From contig NZ_CP096980.1 in NCBI RefSeq assembly GCF_002006355.2, positions 2,728,001 through 2,792,000 of the forward strand: a DNA stretch of 64,000 nucleotides, given 5' to 3'. This document shows positions 17,940-26,898 of the stretch, in pieces; position 1 is the stretch's first letter; the number at the start of each line of letters is the position of its first letter. Below the pieces are notes generated by a model that made no database searches, was not told where the DNA came from, and saw only the letters and a program-made list of their open reading frames with translations. Source of the stretch: Clostridium felsineum DSM 794 (GTDB taxonomy: Bacteria; Bacillota; Clostridia; Clostridiales; Clostridiaceae). Made by a program: the position numbers and the translations under genes.

Positions 17940-18428
17940 TTACTCATCTCCTGGATTCTTATAACACCAATATTCATCATATGGGAGTTTTCTTAACTTC
18001 TCCATATCCTGAAAATTAAAAGCAAAATCATCTTCAAACCATATATAATCCTTTGGATTTAATTTCAAATATTCATATGCAAATTTAAAAATGGAGTTTT
18101 CATTATCTGAAACCTTATCTATTACTGCTACATTATAAAGTTTTTGTTCCCAATCTACATAATCAAACTCTTCATCCCACTCTTCATTTATGAATTTTTT
18201 ATGCAGCCTAAATATTTCAAATATAAATCGATCTTCTTCATCAATATCAAAACCTTTGCTTGATATATTAATGTGTGCATGTTTAAAGCGACCATTCTCA
18301 TCATACCTGTTACTTGTTCCAAGTGATAAATTAAGATTAGCTCTAAACACCGCTTTCATTACATCTCTTAAAAGCTCTTCTGGTGAAAAATCTCTTCTAT
18401 CCTTTAATATTACTCCTGATAATCCCAT
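17940..18428 (-). CDS. Probable immunity protein 2 (paralogue of the upstream gene)
   Basis: 162-residue acidic cytosolic protein. It aligns along its length with the preceding gene, most strongly in the last 50 residues: YEYLKLNPKDYIWFEDDFAFNF then EKLRKLPYDEYWCYKNP. It starts MGLSGVILKDRRDFS, like the other copy's MATSGCILKKKDDY. Third gene of a toxin-immunity operon, followed by the operon's terminator. Tandem paralogous immunity genes after one toxin usually mean protection against toxin variants of related strains. The role is inferred from position and duplication. Confidence 0.6.
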   Translation of the reverse strand: MGLSGVILKDRRDFSPEELLRDVMKAVFRANLNLSLGTSNRYDENGRFKHAHINISSKGFDIDEEDRFIFEIFRLHKKFINEEWDEEFDYVDWEQKLYNVAVIDKVSDNENSIFKFAYEYLKLNPKDYIWFEDDFAFNFQDMEKLRKLPYDEYWCYKNPGDE

Positions 18429-18465
18429 TTACTTTAACTCTCTTCTAATATTTCCTTTGCCAATA

Positions 18466-18990
18466 CTAATTTTTATCTTTTAATTTATCATTTGGATTTT
18501 TATAACACCAACATTCATCATATGGCAGTTTGCTTAATTTCTCCATATCCTCAAAAGTATAAACCCAATCATCTTCAACCCAAAAGTAATCTTGAGGATT
18601 TATTTTTAAATACTCATGTATAAACTTAAATACTATTTGTTCATTATCTATTACATTTTCAATAAAAGCTATTTTACATAATTTATCTCCCTTTAAAACC
18701 CAATCAAATTCATTCATATCTGTATAACTTTCATTTATTTCATCTATATAAAAATTCAAAGACTGTCCCTGTTCCACTTCTTCATTACCAAAATCATCAG
18801 CAGAACGATTGAATGCAATATGATCAAATATTCCTAGATTTAGACAACAAAACTCACCATTTTTATGATTAATTATATTTTCTCCTCTAATTTTAAGTTT
18901 TGCATTAAATATAGATTTTTTAATATCATTTATTGAATTCTCAACTATATAATCATCTTTTTTCTTTAATATACATCCAGATGTGGCCAT
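18466..18990 (-). CDS. Probable immunity protein 1
   Basis: 174-residue acidic cytosolic protein. Its ATG directly abuts the toxin stop (TAA then ATG) and its ribosome site AAAAGGAGAG lies inside the toxin gene, so translation is coupled, the expected layout for an immunity gene. C-terminal pattern IHEYLKINPQDYFWVEDDW ... EKLSKLPYDECWCYKNP is shared with the next gene. I know no named family with this pattern; it should bind and block the upstream nuclease. Confidence 0.65.
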   Translation of the reverse strand: MATSGCILKKKDDYIVENSINDIKKSIFNAKLKIRGENIINHKNGEFCCLNLGIFDHIAFNRSADDFGNEEVEQGQSLNFYIDEINESYTDMNEFDWVLKGDKLCKIAFIENVIDNEQIVFKFIHEYLKINPQDYFWVEDDWVYTFEDMEKLSKLPYDECWCYKNPNDKLKDKN

Positions 18991-20397
18991 TTATTTCAAC
19001 TCTCCTTTTAATTCATCTAAATTATTAACAACTGTTATACCTTTTTCTTTTATTTCATTTATCTTCTCAACAGTATACTTATTATGTATATCTATTTTTT
19101 CATCTATATATAATATAACTTTTTTACCATTATAATTTAAATAATTGGGATTGTCCCTATCTGCATACTTATAAATTTGATCCATATGAATAGCTTTTGT
19201 TGACTTTTTCACCTCTATAATACATTTGTCAGTTGCTACATCAATATCACCAGCAGCTTTAGCTTTAGTCATATTTTCAACTTTTTGTCCAAATGCAGTT
19301 ACTTTTAAAGATGTTTTTTCATTAATAAATTTTGCAACTTTCGCCTCTATTCCTTCTCTAACATTCTTAGGCTTAATGTACTTAGCTTTTATAGAATCAA
19401 TAATAGTTGACGGTCGTTGTTCTACATAGCGAATTTTGTTTCCAGCTTCATTAGTATAATCTGTCAATTTATTTCCCATTTTATTAAACTTAATAACTAC
19501 ATTGGGATTGCCTTCTCCATCATGAGCAATTTCTGCTAATTTACATAATTTATTCTTTAAAGATTCAAAGGCTGTTTCTAATATGCTTCCTTCATTTTTT
19601 ACATTTTGTGCAACTTCCTCTATTTCCCTTAATGCTCCTATTCCTACAAGAGATAATTCTGGTCCACCTAAATTGAATTTAGATAAAACATTTTTAAATT
19701 CTGTTAATTCATCACCAATATATTCTACTGCTTTTCCACCAGTCTCTATTCCCTTTGAGGTGACCTTAAATCCAGCTTTAAATAAACCCGCTGCAGCGAA
19801 TATTCCAACTTTACTTACTTCATCTACAACTTTACCCCCAGCCGCAGCATCACCATTAAATAAAATGTCTGTATCATATCCAAAGATATCTGTAGACAAT
19901 CCGTCTATGTCAAAAGCTTTAACTTCTTTCTCAAATCTATTTAATTCTTTATCTTTTTCTTTTTGAGCCTTATAGAATTGACTCTTTGCATTACTACCAT
20001 AATATAAATGATAAAATAATATTGTGGCTAAGGGCTGTGCTTCAAAAGAGTTCATCATATCTTTTGTTATATTATCAGCACTTTCACCTCTGTATAACCT
20101 AGCTCCATAATTCTTATTAAAGGGAATATCAGTATCTGCTTTTATAAGCTCTGTCTTTGCACTATTTAAGTTTATAGACATTTTTTCCATTGCATTTAGA
20201 ATATCTACTTCCGATTTTGTTACAATTCTTATATTATTTTCTATTACATCACAGGACTGTGAATAAATACTTTTATGTAAAAAATCTCCTTGCTTGTAAC
20301 TTTCCTTTTTTACATCATACAATTTTTCTATTCCTACTCTTAATTCTTTTAAAAATATGTCCATCTTTGATACTACAAATGATATTTTATCTGCCAT
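18991..20397 (-). CDS. Polymorphic toxin with C-terminal PD-(D/E)XK-like nuclease domain
   Basis: 468 residues. The first ~170 residues are helical and lack a signal peptide, like WXG/LXG-type leaders of Bacillota secreted toxins. A Gly/Ala-rich middle (GIFAAAGLFKAGFKVTSKGI) could insert in or cross membranes. The C-terminal ~90 residues hold GDIDVATDKCIIEVKKS then HMDQIYKYAD: Asp386, Glu395 and Lys397 with a following Gln fit a PD-(D/E)XK restriction-type nuclease core. Two paralogous immunity-like genes follow at once. No type VII secretion genes are in the window, so the export route is unknown. Confidence 0.7.
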   Translation of the reverse strand: MADKISFVVSKMDIFLKELRVGIEKLYDVKKESYKQGDFLHKSIYSQSCDVIENNIRIVTKSEVDILNAMEKMSINLNSAKTELIKADTDIPFNKNYGARLYRGESADNITKDMMNSFEAQPLATILFYHLYYGSNAKSQFYKAQKEKDKELNRFEKEVKAFDIDGLSTDIFGYDTDILFNGDAAAGGKVVDEVSKVGIFAAAGLFKAGFKVTSKGIETGGKAVEYIGDELTEFKNVLSKFNLGGPELSLVGIGALREIEEVAQNVKNEGSILETAFESLKNKLCKLAEIAHDGEGNPNVVIKFNKMGNKLTDYTNEAGNKIRYVEQRPSTIIDSIKAKYIKPKNVREGIEAKVAKFINEKTSLKVTAFGQKVENMTKAKAAGDIDVATDKCIIEVKKSTKAIHMDQIYKYADRDNPNYLNYNGKKVILYIDEKIDIHNKYTVEKINEIKEKGITVVNNLDELKGELK

Positions 20398-20593
20398 GTA
20401 ATCACCATTCTTTTGTCCTATGTTTTTTTGTAAAATATAATAAAACTAGTTTAAGAATAACCGCTACTATATTAACATGCTTATTAGTGTACCATACTAA
20501 AAAATACAAGTAAATTGATTTTTTTAATTTTATTTTAATGAGATTTTACTTTGCGTTAAAGCTATATTTACAAATATAACTCACTTATCCTAA

Positions 20594-21373
20594 CTACAAT
20601 ATACTCCTCATAAAAATCTCATTAAGCTCGTCCCATTCCACTTTTCTGTCATCTTCATAGGTGTTTATTATATTCTTATAATAAGAAAGCTGATTTTCAA
20701 TATACCTATTTAACTTATCAATACGCCTGCCTTTATCTGATTCCTTCATTGTTTTCTTAACAATAACAAGTTCATCCACTAACTCTTTCATTTCACCTTG
20801 AAGCATGCTATCCATTAAAGTACTAAAAAGTACTGGAGGCGGACATGACTTTTCCTCAATCCATTTTGAAGCGAGCAGTGGCCTTATTACATAAAAATAC
20901 TTTTTATATTTCACATAATCCTCTTCTAAATATTTGTGAAAGTTACTCTTTGCAGTTCCGTAATAATGATACATAGAGGCTTTCTTCGAAAAATATTTTT
21001 CTGCCCTGCAGTAGATTTCCTTCCACTGATCTGTAGTTCTGTATACCACTGGTGAGTTTGTCCATTCAAATAAAGTAGCGTTGGACTTATGAAATAACTT
21101 TAGTGCTTTGTTTAAATCCCATCCATTTATATCAAGGGTTTCATCCAGTTCCCAATCGATTATATCCTTGGTGTCCTCAAGTTTTAAATAATATTCTTTA
21201 GGACGTACATATATAAATCTGACATCATAATCACTGTCTGGTGAGGCAAAACCCCAGGCTCTACTGCCGGATTCTACTGCATGAAGTATTTTAACATTTT
21301 CCTGTTTTTCTATTTCATCTAATTTAAAATTAATTAGTTCCTCTATAGTTCCTTCAAAATCTTTATATTTCAT
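20594..21373 (-). CDS. RlaP-like nucleotidyltransferase (DNA polymerase beta superfamily)
   Basis: 259 residues. The nucleotidyltransferase signature is AVESGSRAWGFASPDSDYDVRFIYV (GS...G...DxD), followed by the long helical part (NATLFEWTNSPVVY, YHYYGTAKSN) typical of the YcgL/RlaP family linked to RNA repair. Its ATG overlaps the last codons of the upstream relative by 11 nt. The partner substrate is unknown, and no RNA ligase gene is nearby. Confidence 0.75.
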   Translation of the reverse strand: MKYKDFEGTIEELINFKLDEIEKQENVKILHAVESGSRAWGFASPDSDYDVRFIYVRPKEYYLKLEDTKDIIDWELDETLDINGWDLNKALKLFHKSNATLFEWTNSPVVYRTTDQWKEIYCRAEKYFSKKASMYHYYGTAKSNFHKYLEEDYVKYKKYFYVIRPLLASKWIEEKSCPPPVLFSTLMDSMLQGEMKELVDELVIVKKTMKESDKGRRIDKLNRYIENQLSYYKNIINTYEDDRKVEWDELNEIFMRSIL

Positions 21374-22361
21374 CCTTAACCACCCTTTCGTTGACGCTCA
21401 TTACGAATTCTTCTACTCTATCAATGTCCGGCTCTTCCTTAAGATTTGTATGTTTAGCAGCATAAGATAATCTTTCCTCAAAGTCATTAAGCATTGTATA
21501 AAAATCCTCATTAAAATTACCATCTTCCTTTTGAAATTTGCCATTTCTTATATCTAAAAGAAGCTCCTTTTCCTTAGCTCTATAAGTACTTATTTCTTCC
21601 TTTTCTAAAATATCAATGGCCATCATAAACAATCTTATCAAATGCATAGCATGCTTATTAAGATGATTATCATCCTTCTTTTTATTGCGCTTTCCTATTT
21701 TGTCATAATCTCTTACTATATTGTTCATTTCCGCCCATATATTTTTATAATCTCTTAGGGGGTAATGCCTTAAATTAGCATCTAAATATATTTCTGAGTT
21801 ATCAATATAAACTTTAAGACTGCCTTCTTGAAAGTTCTCATACCTCTTTGAAAAATCGTATAGTGCGTTTTTCACTGAATTAAATATATGCTTTTCCTTT
21901 TCTTCTTTTGGGTACGAATCTCTTGCTAGTGCATTTTGGAGTCTTCTTAACTGACTTAAAGCATAACCGTAAAAGGAATGAACGGCTCTCTTTGACAAAA
22001 ACATCTTCTTATTATTAATAAGTTCTCTGCCTATATCATTTAAATACAAATAATTCTCTTCATTTAATCCAAGTAACTCAATTGTATTGGGATTGCAGTT
22101 TAATAATAAATTGATCATTTTATTAAAACCATATATGCAGGTATCCGTATTGTCATCTACATACTGATCAAAAGATGTCATTCCTATTAAATCTGATTTT
22201 CTATTTAAGGTGATTCCTCTTATGTCTATATCACTATTTTCATTATTAGTTCCATAAGCATAGCTTCCTGACAAGCCTAACAGTATAACGTTTTTTCCTA
22301 AATGTTTATTAATATTCAGGAAATTGTATTCTTTATTCTTTAGTATATCTTTAGTAATCAT
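21363..22361 (-). CDS. RlaP-like nucleotidyltransferase, divergent tandem copy
   Basis: 332 residues with GLSGSYAYGTNNENSDIDIRGITL as the nucleotidyltransferase core and a helical C-terminus including NPNTIELLGL and FYGYALSQLRRL, the same fold order as the next gene but only distantly similar. AAAGGAGAAG precedes ATG 22361. The two overlapping genes form an operon and probably a hetero-complex or two activities of one RNA or nucleotide modification pathway. The link to RNA repair comes from the family, not from neighbours here. Confidence 0.72.
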   Translation of the reverse strand: MITKDILKNKEYNFLNINKHLGKNVILLGLSGSYAYGTNNENSDIDIRGITLNRKSDLIGMTSFDQYVDDNTDTCIYGFNKMINLLLNCNPNTIELLGLNEENYLYLNDIGRELINNKKMFLSKRAVHSFYGYALSQLRRLQNALARDSYPKEEKEKHIFNSVKNALYDFSKRYENFQEGSLKVYIDNSEIYLDANLRHYPLRDYKNIWAEMNNIVRDYDKIGKRNKKKDDNHLNKHAMHLIRLFMMAIDILEKEEISTYRAKEKELLLDIRNGKFQKEDGNFNEDFYTMLNDFEERLSYAAKHTNLKEEPDIDRVEEFVMSVNERVVKDEI

Positions 22362-22552
22362 TTAAAGCTTCTCCTTTTCGTTATAAAAGTATATGACTAC
22401 AATTATAATTATTATATTTAGCCACTTCAAGAAATATTTTATACAATATTTTCTTTTCACTAATTATAAGTTTTAAAGTAATTTTACTGAACAAACCTGT
22501 GTTATAATATATATAATTTTAAAAATATATCATTAATATGGGGGTTATTATT

Positions 22553-23797
22553 TTGAAAAGAGAATTTCACATAGAAAATCGTAAAACCTTGTACAGCACT
22601 TTAGAACCAGGGTCACTTATAGTTGCCTTTAGTGGTCATGCACCTAGAAAAACCGGCGATGAAGACTATCCTTTTTTCGCTAATCGTAATTTTGTATACT
22701 TAACAGGAATAGAGCAGCAAGATAGTATTCTTTTAGCTTCCAGCTTTAAAAATTCTTCAGAAGAAATGTTGTTTTTACTTAAGCCTGATGCTCTTAAAGA
22801 ACGCTGGACAGGCAGAAGAATTACACCTAATGAAGCTTATGATTTCTCAGGTATAAACACTATAAAATACCTGGATGAATTTAAAGATTTTTTAGATAAG
22901 ATAATTAAAACCGATAAAATCCAAAATATCTATTTAGATTTTGATAGATTAAGAAGTGATGAGCCTGACAGTGGTGCCTACAAATTATGTAGCTACATAA
23001 AAGCTAACTATCCCTTCATTGTTATAAAAAATCTTCAGCCCCATTTAAGAAAACAACGTACTATAAAAAAACCTTGTGAAATTGAAGCTATGAAAAAAGC
23101 GGAGAAAATCACACGAGCAGGTATTATTTCTATGATGCAGGCTTCTAAACCCGGCATGTATGAGTATCAATATAAAGCTGAATTTGATTATACCTTAATG
23201 CAGCATGGTGTTTTATCTCCTGGTTTTCCTTCTATAATTTCTGCTGGAAAGAATAATTTTTGTATACACTACTATTCTTACAAAGGTCAAGCTCAAGATG
23301 GAGATATGATTTTAAATGATGTAGGAGCTTGTTTTGATAATGAAATAAATGATGTATCCCGCGGATGGCCTTGTAACGGTAAATTCAATGAAAAACAGCG
23401 TTTATTATATGAATGTGCCTATGAAACCTCTGAATATATGTTTAGAACCTTAAAACCTGGTATGCCTATGAAAGATGTGGACTTAATGGTGCGTAAATAC
23501 AACTTTGAAAGACTTAAGGATATTGGTTTATGTAAAAACTATGATGAAGTTTCAAAATACATATGGCACGGCGGAGCACATCATGTAGGCTATGATGTGC
23601 ACGACTTAGTTGATTCCTCTATGCCTTTAACACCTGGGATGGTATTTTGTGTGGATGTTGGCATATATGTTGAGGATTGGGGAATTGGTTTTCGTTTAGA
23701 GGATAACTGCTTAATTACCAAAAATGGCTGTGAAAATATATCTGGAATAACACCTAGAACTATTGAAGATATTGAGGCTGTAATGGGGAAACGATAA
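22553..23797 (+). CDS. Xaa-Pro aminopeptidase (M24B, aminopeptidase P)
   Basis: About 414 residues. N-terminal creatinase-like domain (FFANRNFVYLTGIEQQD) then the pita-bread metallopeptidase: the two metal Asp in LNDVGACFDNEINDVSRGWP, His in HGGAHHVGYDVHD and Glu in VDVGIYVEDWGIGFRLEDN. It releases N-terminal residues before proline using two Mn ions. I prefer TTG at 22553, eight bases after TGGGGGT, over the ATG at 22538, which has no ribosome site. Confidence 0.9.
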   Translation: MKREFHIENRKTLYSTLEPGSLIVAFSGHAPRKTGDEDYPFFANRNFVYLTGIEQQDSILLASSFKNSSEEMLFLLKPDALKERWTGRRITPNEAYDFSGINTIKYLDEFKDFLDKIIKTDKIQNIYLDFDRLRSDEPDSGAYKLCSYIKANYPFIVIKNLQPHLRKQRTIKKPCEIEAMKKAEKITRAGIISMMQASKPGMYEYQYKAEFDYTLMQHGVLSPGFPSIISAGKNNFCIHYYSYKGQAQDGDMILNDVGACFDNEINDVSRGWPCNGKFNEKQRLLYECAYETSEYMFRTLKPGMPMKDVDLMVRKYNFERLKDIGLCKNYDEVSKYIWHGGAHHVGYDVHDLVDSSMPLTPGMVFCVDVGIYVEDWGIGFRLEDNCLITKNGCENISGITPRTIEDIEAVMGKR

Positions 23798-23819
23798 ACA
23801 AAAATTTAAATTTTTGTTT
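23796..23819. terminator. 24-bp perfect AT palindrome after the peptidase gene
   Basis: AAACAAAAATTT followed at once by its exact complement, overlapping the stop codon of the aminopeptidase gene. It can form a hairpin on either strand, but is GC-poor and lacks a T-run beyond the stem, so it is a weak terminator at best. Confidence 0.45.
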
Positions 23820-23931
23820 AGTATTGTAAAAGCTTCTTTTAAATTTATAAATTATTAATAGATTTAAAAGAAATATATATTTAATTTTAATCATTTAGTG
23901 ATAAAATTAAATTAATGTTGTTTTTAATCTA

Positions 23932-23961
23932 TTGACTTATATAGTATAAACACGCTATACT
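23932..23961 (+). promoter_or_regulatory. Promoter of the PAP2-GT2 pair
   Basis: TTGACT (23932-23937), 18-bp spacer, TATACT (23956-23961). The spacer carries AGTATA (23943-23948), an inverted copy of the -10 region TATACT, a possible operator. The untranslated leader would be about 75 nt. Confidence 0.6.
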
Positions 23962-24040
23962 TAAAGTTATTTGGTAATATATTATATTAAACAAATTGGG
24001 CACAAATTAAGCAATTTACATTCATTTTTAAGAGGAGTTT

Positions 24041-24703
24041 ATGATGAAAGCAATTAAAAAAATATATAACATTATACCTGAATATGCCATTAAACCTTTA
24101 ATTTTATGTGTAATTTTCAACTTTAGTGTATATTCAGGAGCACGACTATTTTACAAAGATGCTACTTTTCACAATTTAACAACCTTTTTAGATAATAAGA
24201 TTCCTGTTGTTCCAATTTTTACAGTTATTTATCTTGGTAGTTATATATTTTGGATTATAAACTATTTATTAATTAGTAGAATAAATAAAAATTCCTGTTA
24301 TCGTCTTATAATGGCAGACTTATTAGGAAAGCTAATATGTGGTATCATATACATAGTATTTCCTACTACTAATATAAGGCCTAACCTTGTTTCGTCTGGT
24401 ATTTTTGTGGACATGCTTAAATTTTTATATAGTGTAGATGCAGCAAATAATCTTTTTCCTTCTATTCATTGTTTGGTTAGTTGGTATTGCTTTGCTGGGC
24501 TTAGAAATTGCAAAACTATTCCTAAATGGTATCGTGCCTTCTCCTTTTTTGTAGCAATTATGATATGTATTTCAACTGTAACAACAAAACAACATGTTAT
24601 AATTGATGTTTTTGGAGGCATAATATTAGCAGAATTAACCTGGCAATTATCTTATTATTTACAACTTTATAAAGCATTTAAATTCATCAATCAGGAGGTA
24701 TAA
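24041..24703 (+). CDS. PAP2-family membrane phosphatase
   Basis: 220 residues with about six transmembrane helices. The acid phosphatase motifs are LFPSIHCLVSW (PSxH) and KQHVIIDVFGG (the distal His-Asp pair). Such enzymes dephosphorylate lipid phosphates (phosphatidate, polyprenyl-PP). AAGAGGAG precedes ATG 24041/24044. Its stop TAA directly abuts the ATG of the glycosyltransferase gene, so the two are coupled. Likely part of lipid-linked sugar or glycolipid metabolism. Confidence 0.85.
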   Translation: MMKAIKKIYNIIPEYAIKPLILCVIFNFSVYSGARLFYKDATFHNLTTFLDNKIPVVPIFTVIYLGSYIFWIINYLLISRINKNSCYRLIMADLLGKLICGIIYIVFPTTNIRPNLVSSGIFVDMLKFLYSVDAANNLFPSIHCLVSWYCFAGLRNCKTIPKWYRAFSFFVAIMICISTVTTKQHVIIDVFGGIILAELTWQLSYYLQLYKAFKFINQEV

Positions 24704-25720
24704 ATGAAAGTTCTGACTATAGTGATACCTTGTTACAATTCGGCAGCCTACATGAATAGAGCCATAGACTCTCTGCTAATTGGCAGCGAAGACATTGAAA
24801 TCTTAATTGTCAATGATGGTTCTGTTGATAACACTTCAAAAATTGCTGACGAATATGAATCAAAGTATCCTAATTTAATACGTGCAATACATAAAGAAAA
24901 CGGTGGTCATGGTGATGCAATAAATACAGGTCTTAAACATTCAACGGGCATGTACTTTAAAGTTCTAGATAGTGATGATTGGTTCGATAAAGAAAGCCTA
25001 AAGAAAATACTTAACATATTAAAAAATATGATTAACACTTCTAATAAATTAGATTTACTTATTTCAAATTATGTATATGAAAATGTGAGTATAAATAAAT
25101 TTAAGAGTATTAATTACAGAAGTGCAATGCCAATAGAAAAAATATTTACCTGGGAAAATTTAGGCCATCTTAGAAACAGTCAAAATATATTAATGCACTC
25201 TGTGATTTATCGTACTGAATTGCTCAAAGAGTGCGGTATAGAACTTCCTAAACATACATTTTATGTGGATAATATTTTTGTATACAAACCACTTCCTTAT
25301 GTGAAAACAATGTACTATGTAGATGTTGATTTATATAGATATTTTATAGGAAGAGATGATCAATCAGTTAATGAAAAGGTAATGATAAAGCGTATAGATC
25401 AGCAGATTAAAGTAACCAAAATACTTATAGACTGCTATGATCCTATGCTTATCTCATGCAAAAAATTACGCAAGTACATGATTAAATATTTAGTTATGAT
25501 GATGACTGTTAGCACTGTACTCTTATTAAAAGATAATACAGAAGAAAGCCTAAATAAAAAAAAAGAACTTTGGAACTACTTAAATTCTAAAAATAAAAAA
25601 CTGTATTTAGAAGTAACTAAATCCTTTCTTGGTCTTATGATTCAAATAAGAGGTATTTTAGGAAGGAAAATTATACTACTAGGTTATACCTTATCTAGAA
25701 AAGTTTTTGGTTTCAATTAA
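24704..25720 (+). CDS. Family 2 glycosyltransferase
   Basis: 338 residues. GT-A fold opening VLTIVIPCYNSAAYMNRAIDS, nucleotide-binding VNDGSVDNT, and the metal motif KVLDSDDWFD. HKENGGHGDAINTGL is the usual acceptor-side loop. The C-terminal half is helical with a short hydrophobic end, consistent with peripheral membrane attachment. CAGGAGG ribosome site inside the PAP2 gene end. The sugar and acceptor are unknown. Confidence 0.88.
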   Translation: MKVLTIVIPCYNSAAYMNRAIDSLLIGSEDIEILIVNDGSVDNTSKIADEYESKYPNLIRAIHKENGGHGDAINTGLKHSTGMYFKVLDSDDWFDKESLKKILNILKNMINTSNKLDLLISNYVYENVSINKFKSINYRSAMPIEKIFTWENLGHLRNSQNILMHSVIYRTELLKECGIELPKHTFYVDNIFVYKPLPYVKTMYYVDVDLYRYFIGRDDQSVNEKVMIKRIDQQIKVTKILIDCYDPMLISCKKLRKYMIKYLVMMMTVSTVLLLKDNTEESLNKKKELWNYLNSKNKKLYLEVTKSFLGLMIQIRGILGRKIILLGYTLSRKVFGFN

Positions 25721-25724
25721 AAAG

Positions 25725-25763
25725 TGACGGCACTAATTAAAATAAAATGTGCCGCCATTTTTT
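25725..25763 (+). terminator. Terminator of the PAP2-GT2 operon
   Basis: TGACGGCAC (25725-25733) pairs with GTGCCGCCA (25749-25757) with one mismatch, followed by TTTTTT. Convergent with the spore protein gene. Confidence 0.8.
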
Positions 25764-25764
25764 A

Positions 25765-25992
25765 TTATTTATAATTGTTTTTTTTAGCTAAAGCTTCATC
25801 TTTAATTTCAGACTTAAATCCTTCCACTGCCTTTTCTCTTCTACAATTTTTCTCCTTTAAATCCTTCTTTTCCTTTGGATCACTTACTTTTTCAATCATT
25901 TCATCTGCTAAATGAATATTTTCAATAGTATTATCTATATTTGATTGAATTCTGTCTACATTATCTCTTCTATCATCTGGGTTGATTTTCAT
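25765..25992 (-). CDS. tlp: Small acid-soluble spore protein, Tlp family
   Basis: 75 residues starting MKINPDDRRDNVDRIQ, then NTIENIHLADEMIE and KKDLKEKNCRREKAVEGFKSEIKDEA. This is the Tlp (thioredoxin-like spore protein) pattern: NPDxRxDNxxxxQ, NTxxNxxxA, KNxRRExxxxxxxxEIKDEA. Start ATG at 25992 has AAAGGAGATG upstream; the longer frame to 26118 would overlap the DUF554 gene and is not used. Tlp proteins are packed into spores of Bacillus and Clostridium, so the host forms endospores. A sporulation (sigma-G) promoter would be expected. Confidence 0.88.
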   Translation of the reverse strand: MKINPDDRRDNVDRIQSNIDNTIENIHLADEMIEKVSDPKEKKDLKEKNCRREKAVEGFKSEIKDEALAKKNNYK

Positions 25993-26096
25993 ATAAACAT
26001 CTCCTTTATCCAAATTATATATAGAACTTTCATCTTTTATTTTTTTCTTTGTGTTATAAAAATATGTATATTTATTTTTGGATACGAAGGGATTTT

Positions 26097-26849
26097 TTAA
26101 TGTACTAGGGTAGTCCATAAATGAGATATTGGCATAACTAATACAAGTGCCGGCAGCATATTTGCAATAGGAAAATTTTTTATATTACTTATTCTAAAAC
26201 CTGTTGCAAACATTATTATTCCTCCACAGGCAGTAAAATCCGCAATCATTGTTGGCGTAGTAAATGGCAATATAACGCTTGCACTAAAAAATAATATCAT
26301 AAGCACAACTATTTGAGGTATGCAAATAGCTGAAACAAAAAATCCAAGAGAAGTTGCAAAAATTGCTGAAGTGAACAAATCAAGAATAGATTTTGTAAAT
26401 AATATAGAATGATCCCCTGTCATGCCTTCATTTAAAGCTCCAAATATTCCTGTTCCACTGGCACAAAATAAAATCACTATTGCAACAAATTGCTGCATAA
26501 AATCCTCTGGCTTTATTTCTTTCTTTTTTTTATCTACAGTTGCTGCAATCTCTGTTTTATTTTTCAAGAACAATTTTTCCATATATTTTTTTGAATAACC
26601 AGCCACCGCAGCAATTCTGCTTTCTAGCTTTATTAATTCTCCAATTACAGTTCCAATTATTATAGCTAATATAACTGCTGGCATAGTTTTTATTTTACCC
26701 ATACTTATAATTCCCATAGACATAGATGCAACACCTGAAGTTAAAGGAAGTGATATTCTTAGTCTTTCAGGAACCTTGTCCCCTAAAGCTGCTCCAATTA
26801 CACCTCCAAAAAGTACTGCACAAGAATTTACTATTACTCCAATAGGCAT
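26097..26849 (-). CDS. DUF554 membrane protein (YdfK-like)
   Basis: About 250 residues with 6-7 transmembrane helices. It opens MPIGVIVNSCAVLFGGVIGAALG and contains GTVIGELIKLE and FCASGTGIFGALNEGMTGD, the DUF554 signature. GGAGGAAAAG precedes ATG 26849. Function unknown (a transport-like fold). It lies downstream of the MerR gene, with which it may be co-transcribed. Confidence 0.85.
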   Translation of the reverse strand: MPIGVIVNSCAVLFGGVIGAALGDKVPERLRISLPLTSGVASMSMGIISMGKIKTMPAVILAIIIGTVIGELIKLESRIAAVAGYSKKYMEKLFLKNKTEIAATVDKKKKEIKPEDFMQQFVAIVILFCASGTGIFGALNEGMTGDHSILFTKSILDLFTSAIFATSLGFFVSAICIPQIVVLMILFFSASVILPFTTPTMIADFTACGGIIMFATGFRISNIKNFPIANMLPALVLVMPISHLWTTLVH

Positions 26850-26898
26850 TATCTTTTCCTCCATCTCTTATGTAAATTTTATTTTAAGTTTATATAAT

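Noticed and set aside
20190..20513. 107-residue plus-strand frame over the toxin 5' end and its promoter
   Set aside because: Antisense shadow; hydrophobic, Leu-rich, no ribosome site.
25993..26118. N-terminal extension of the Tlp frame
   Set aside because: It would overlap the DUF554 gene, has no ribosome site, and Tlp homologues begin at the internal ATG with AAAGGAG.
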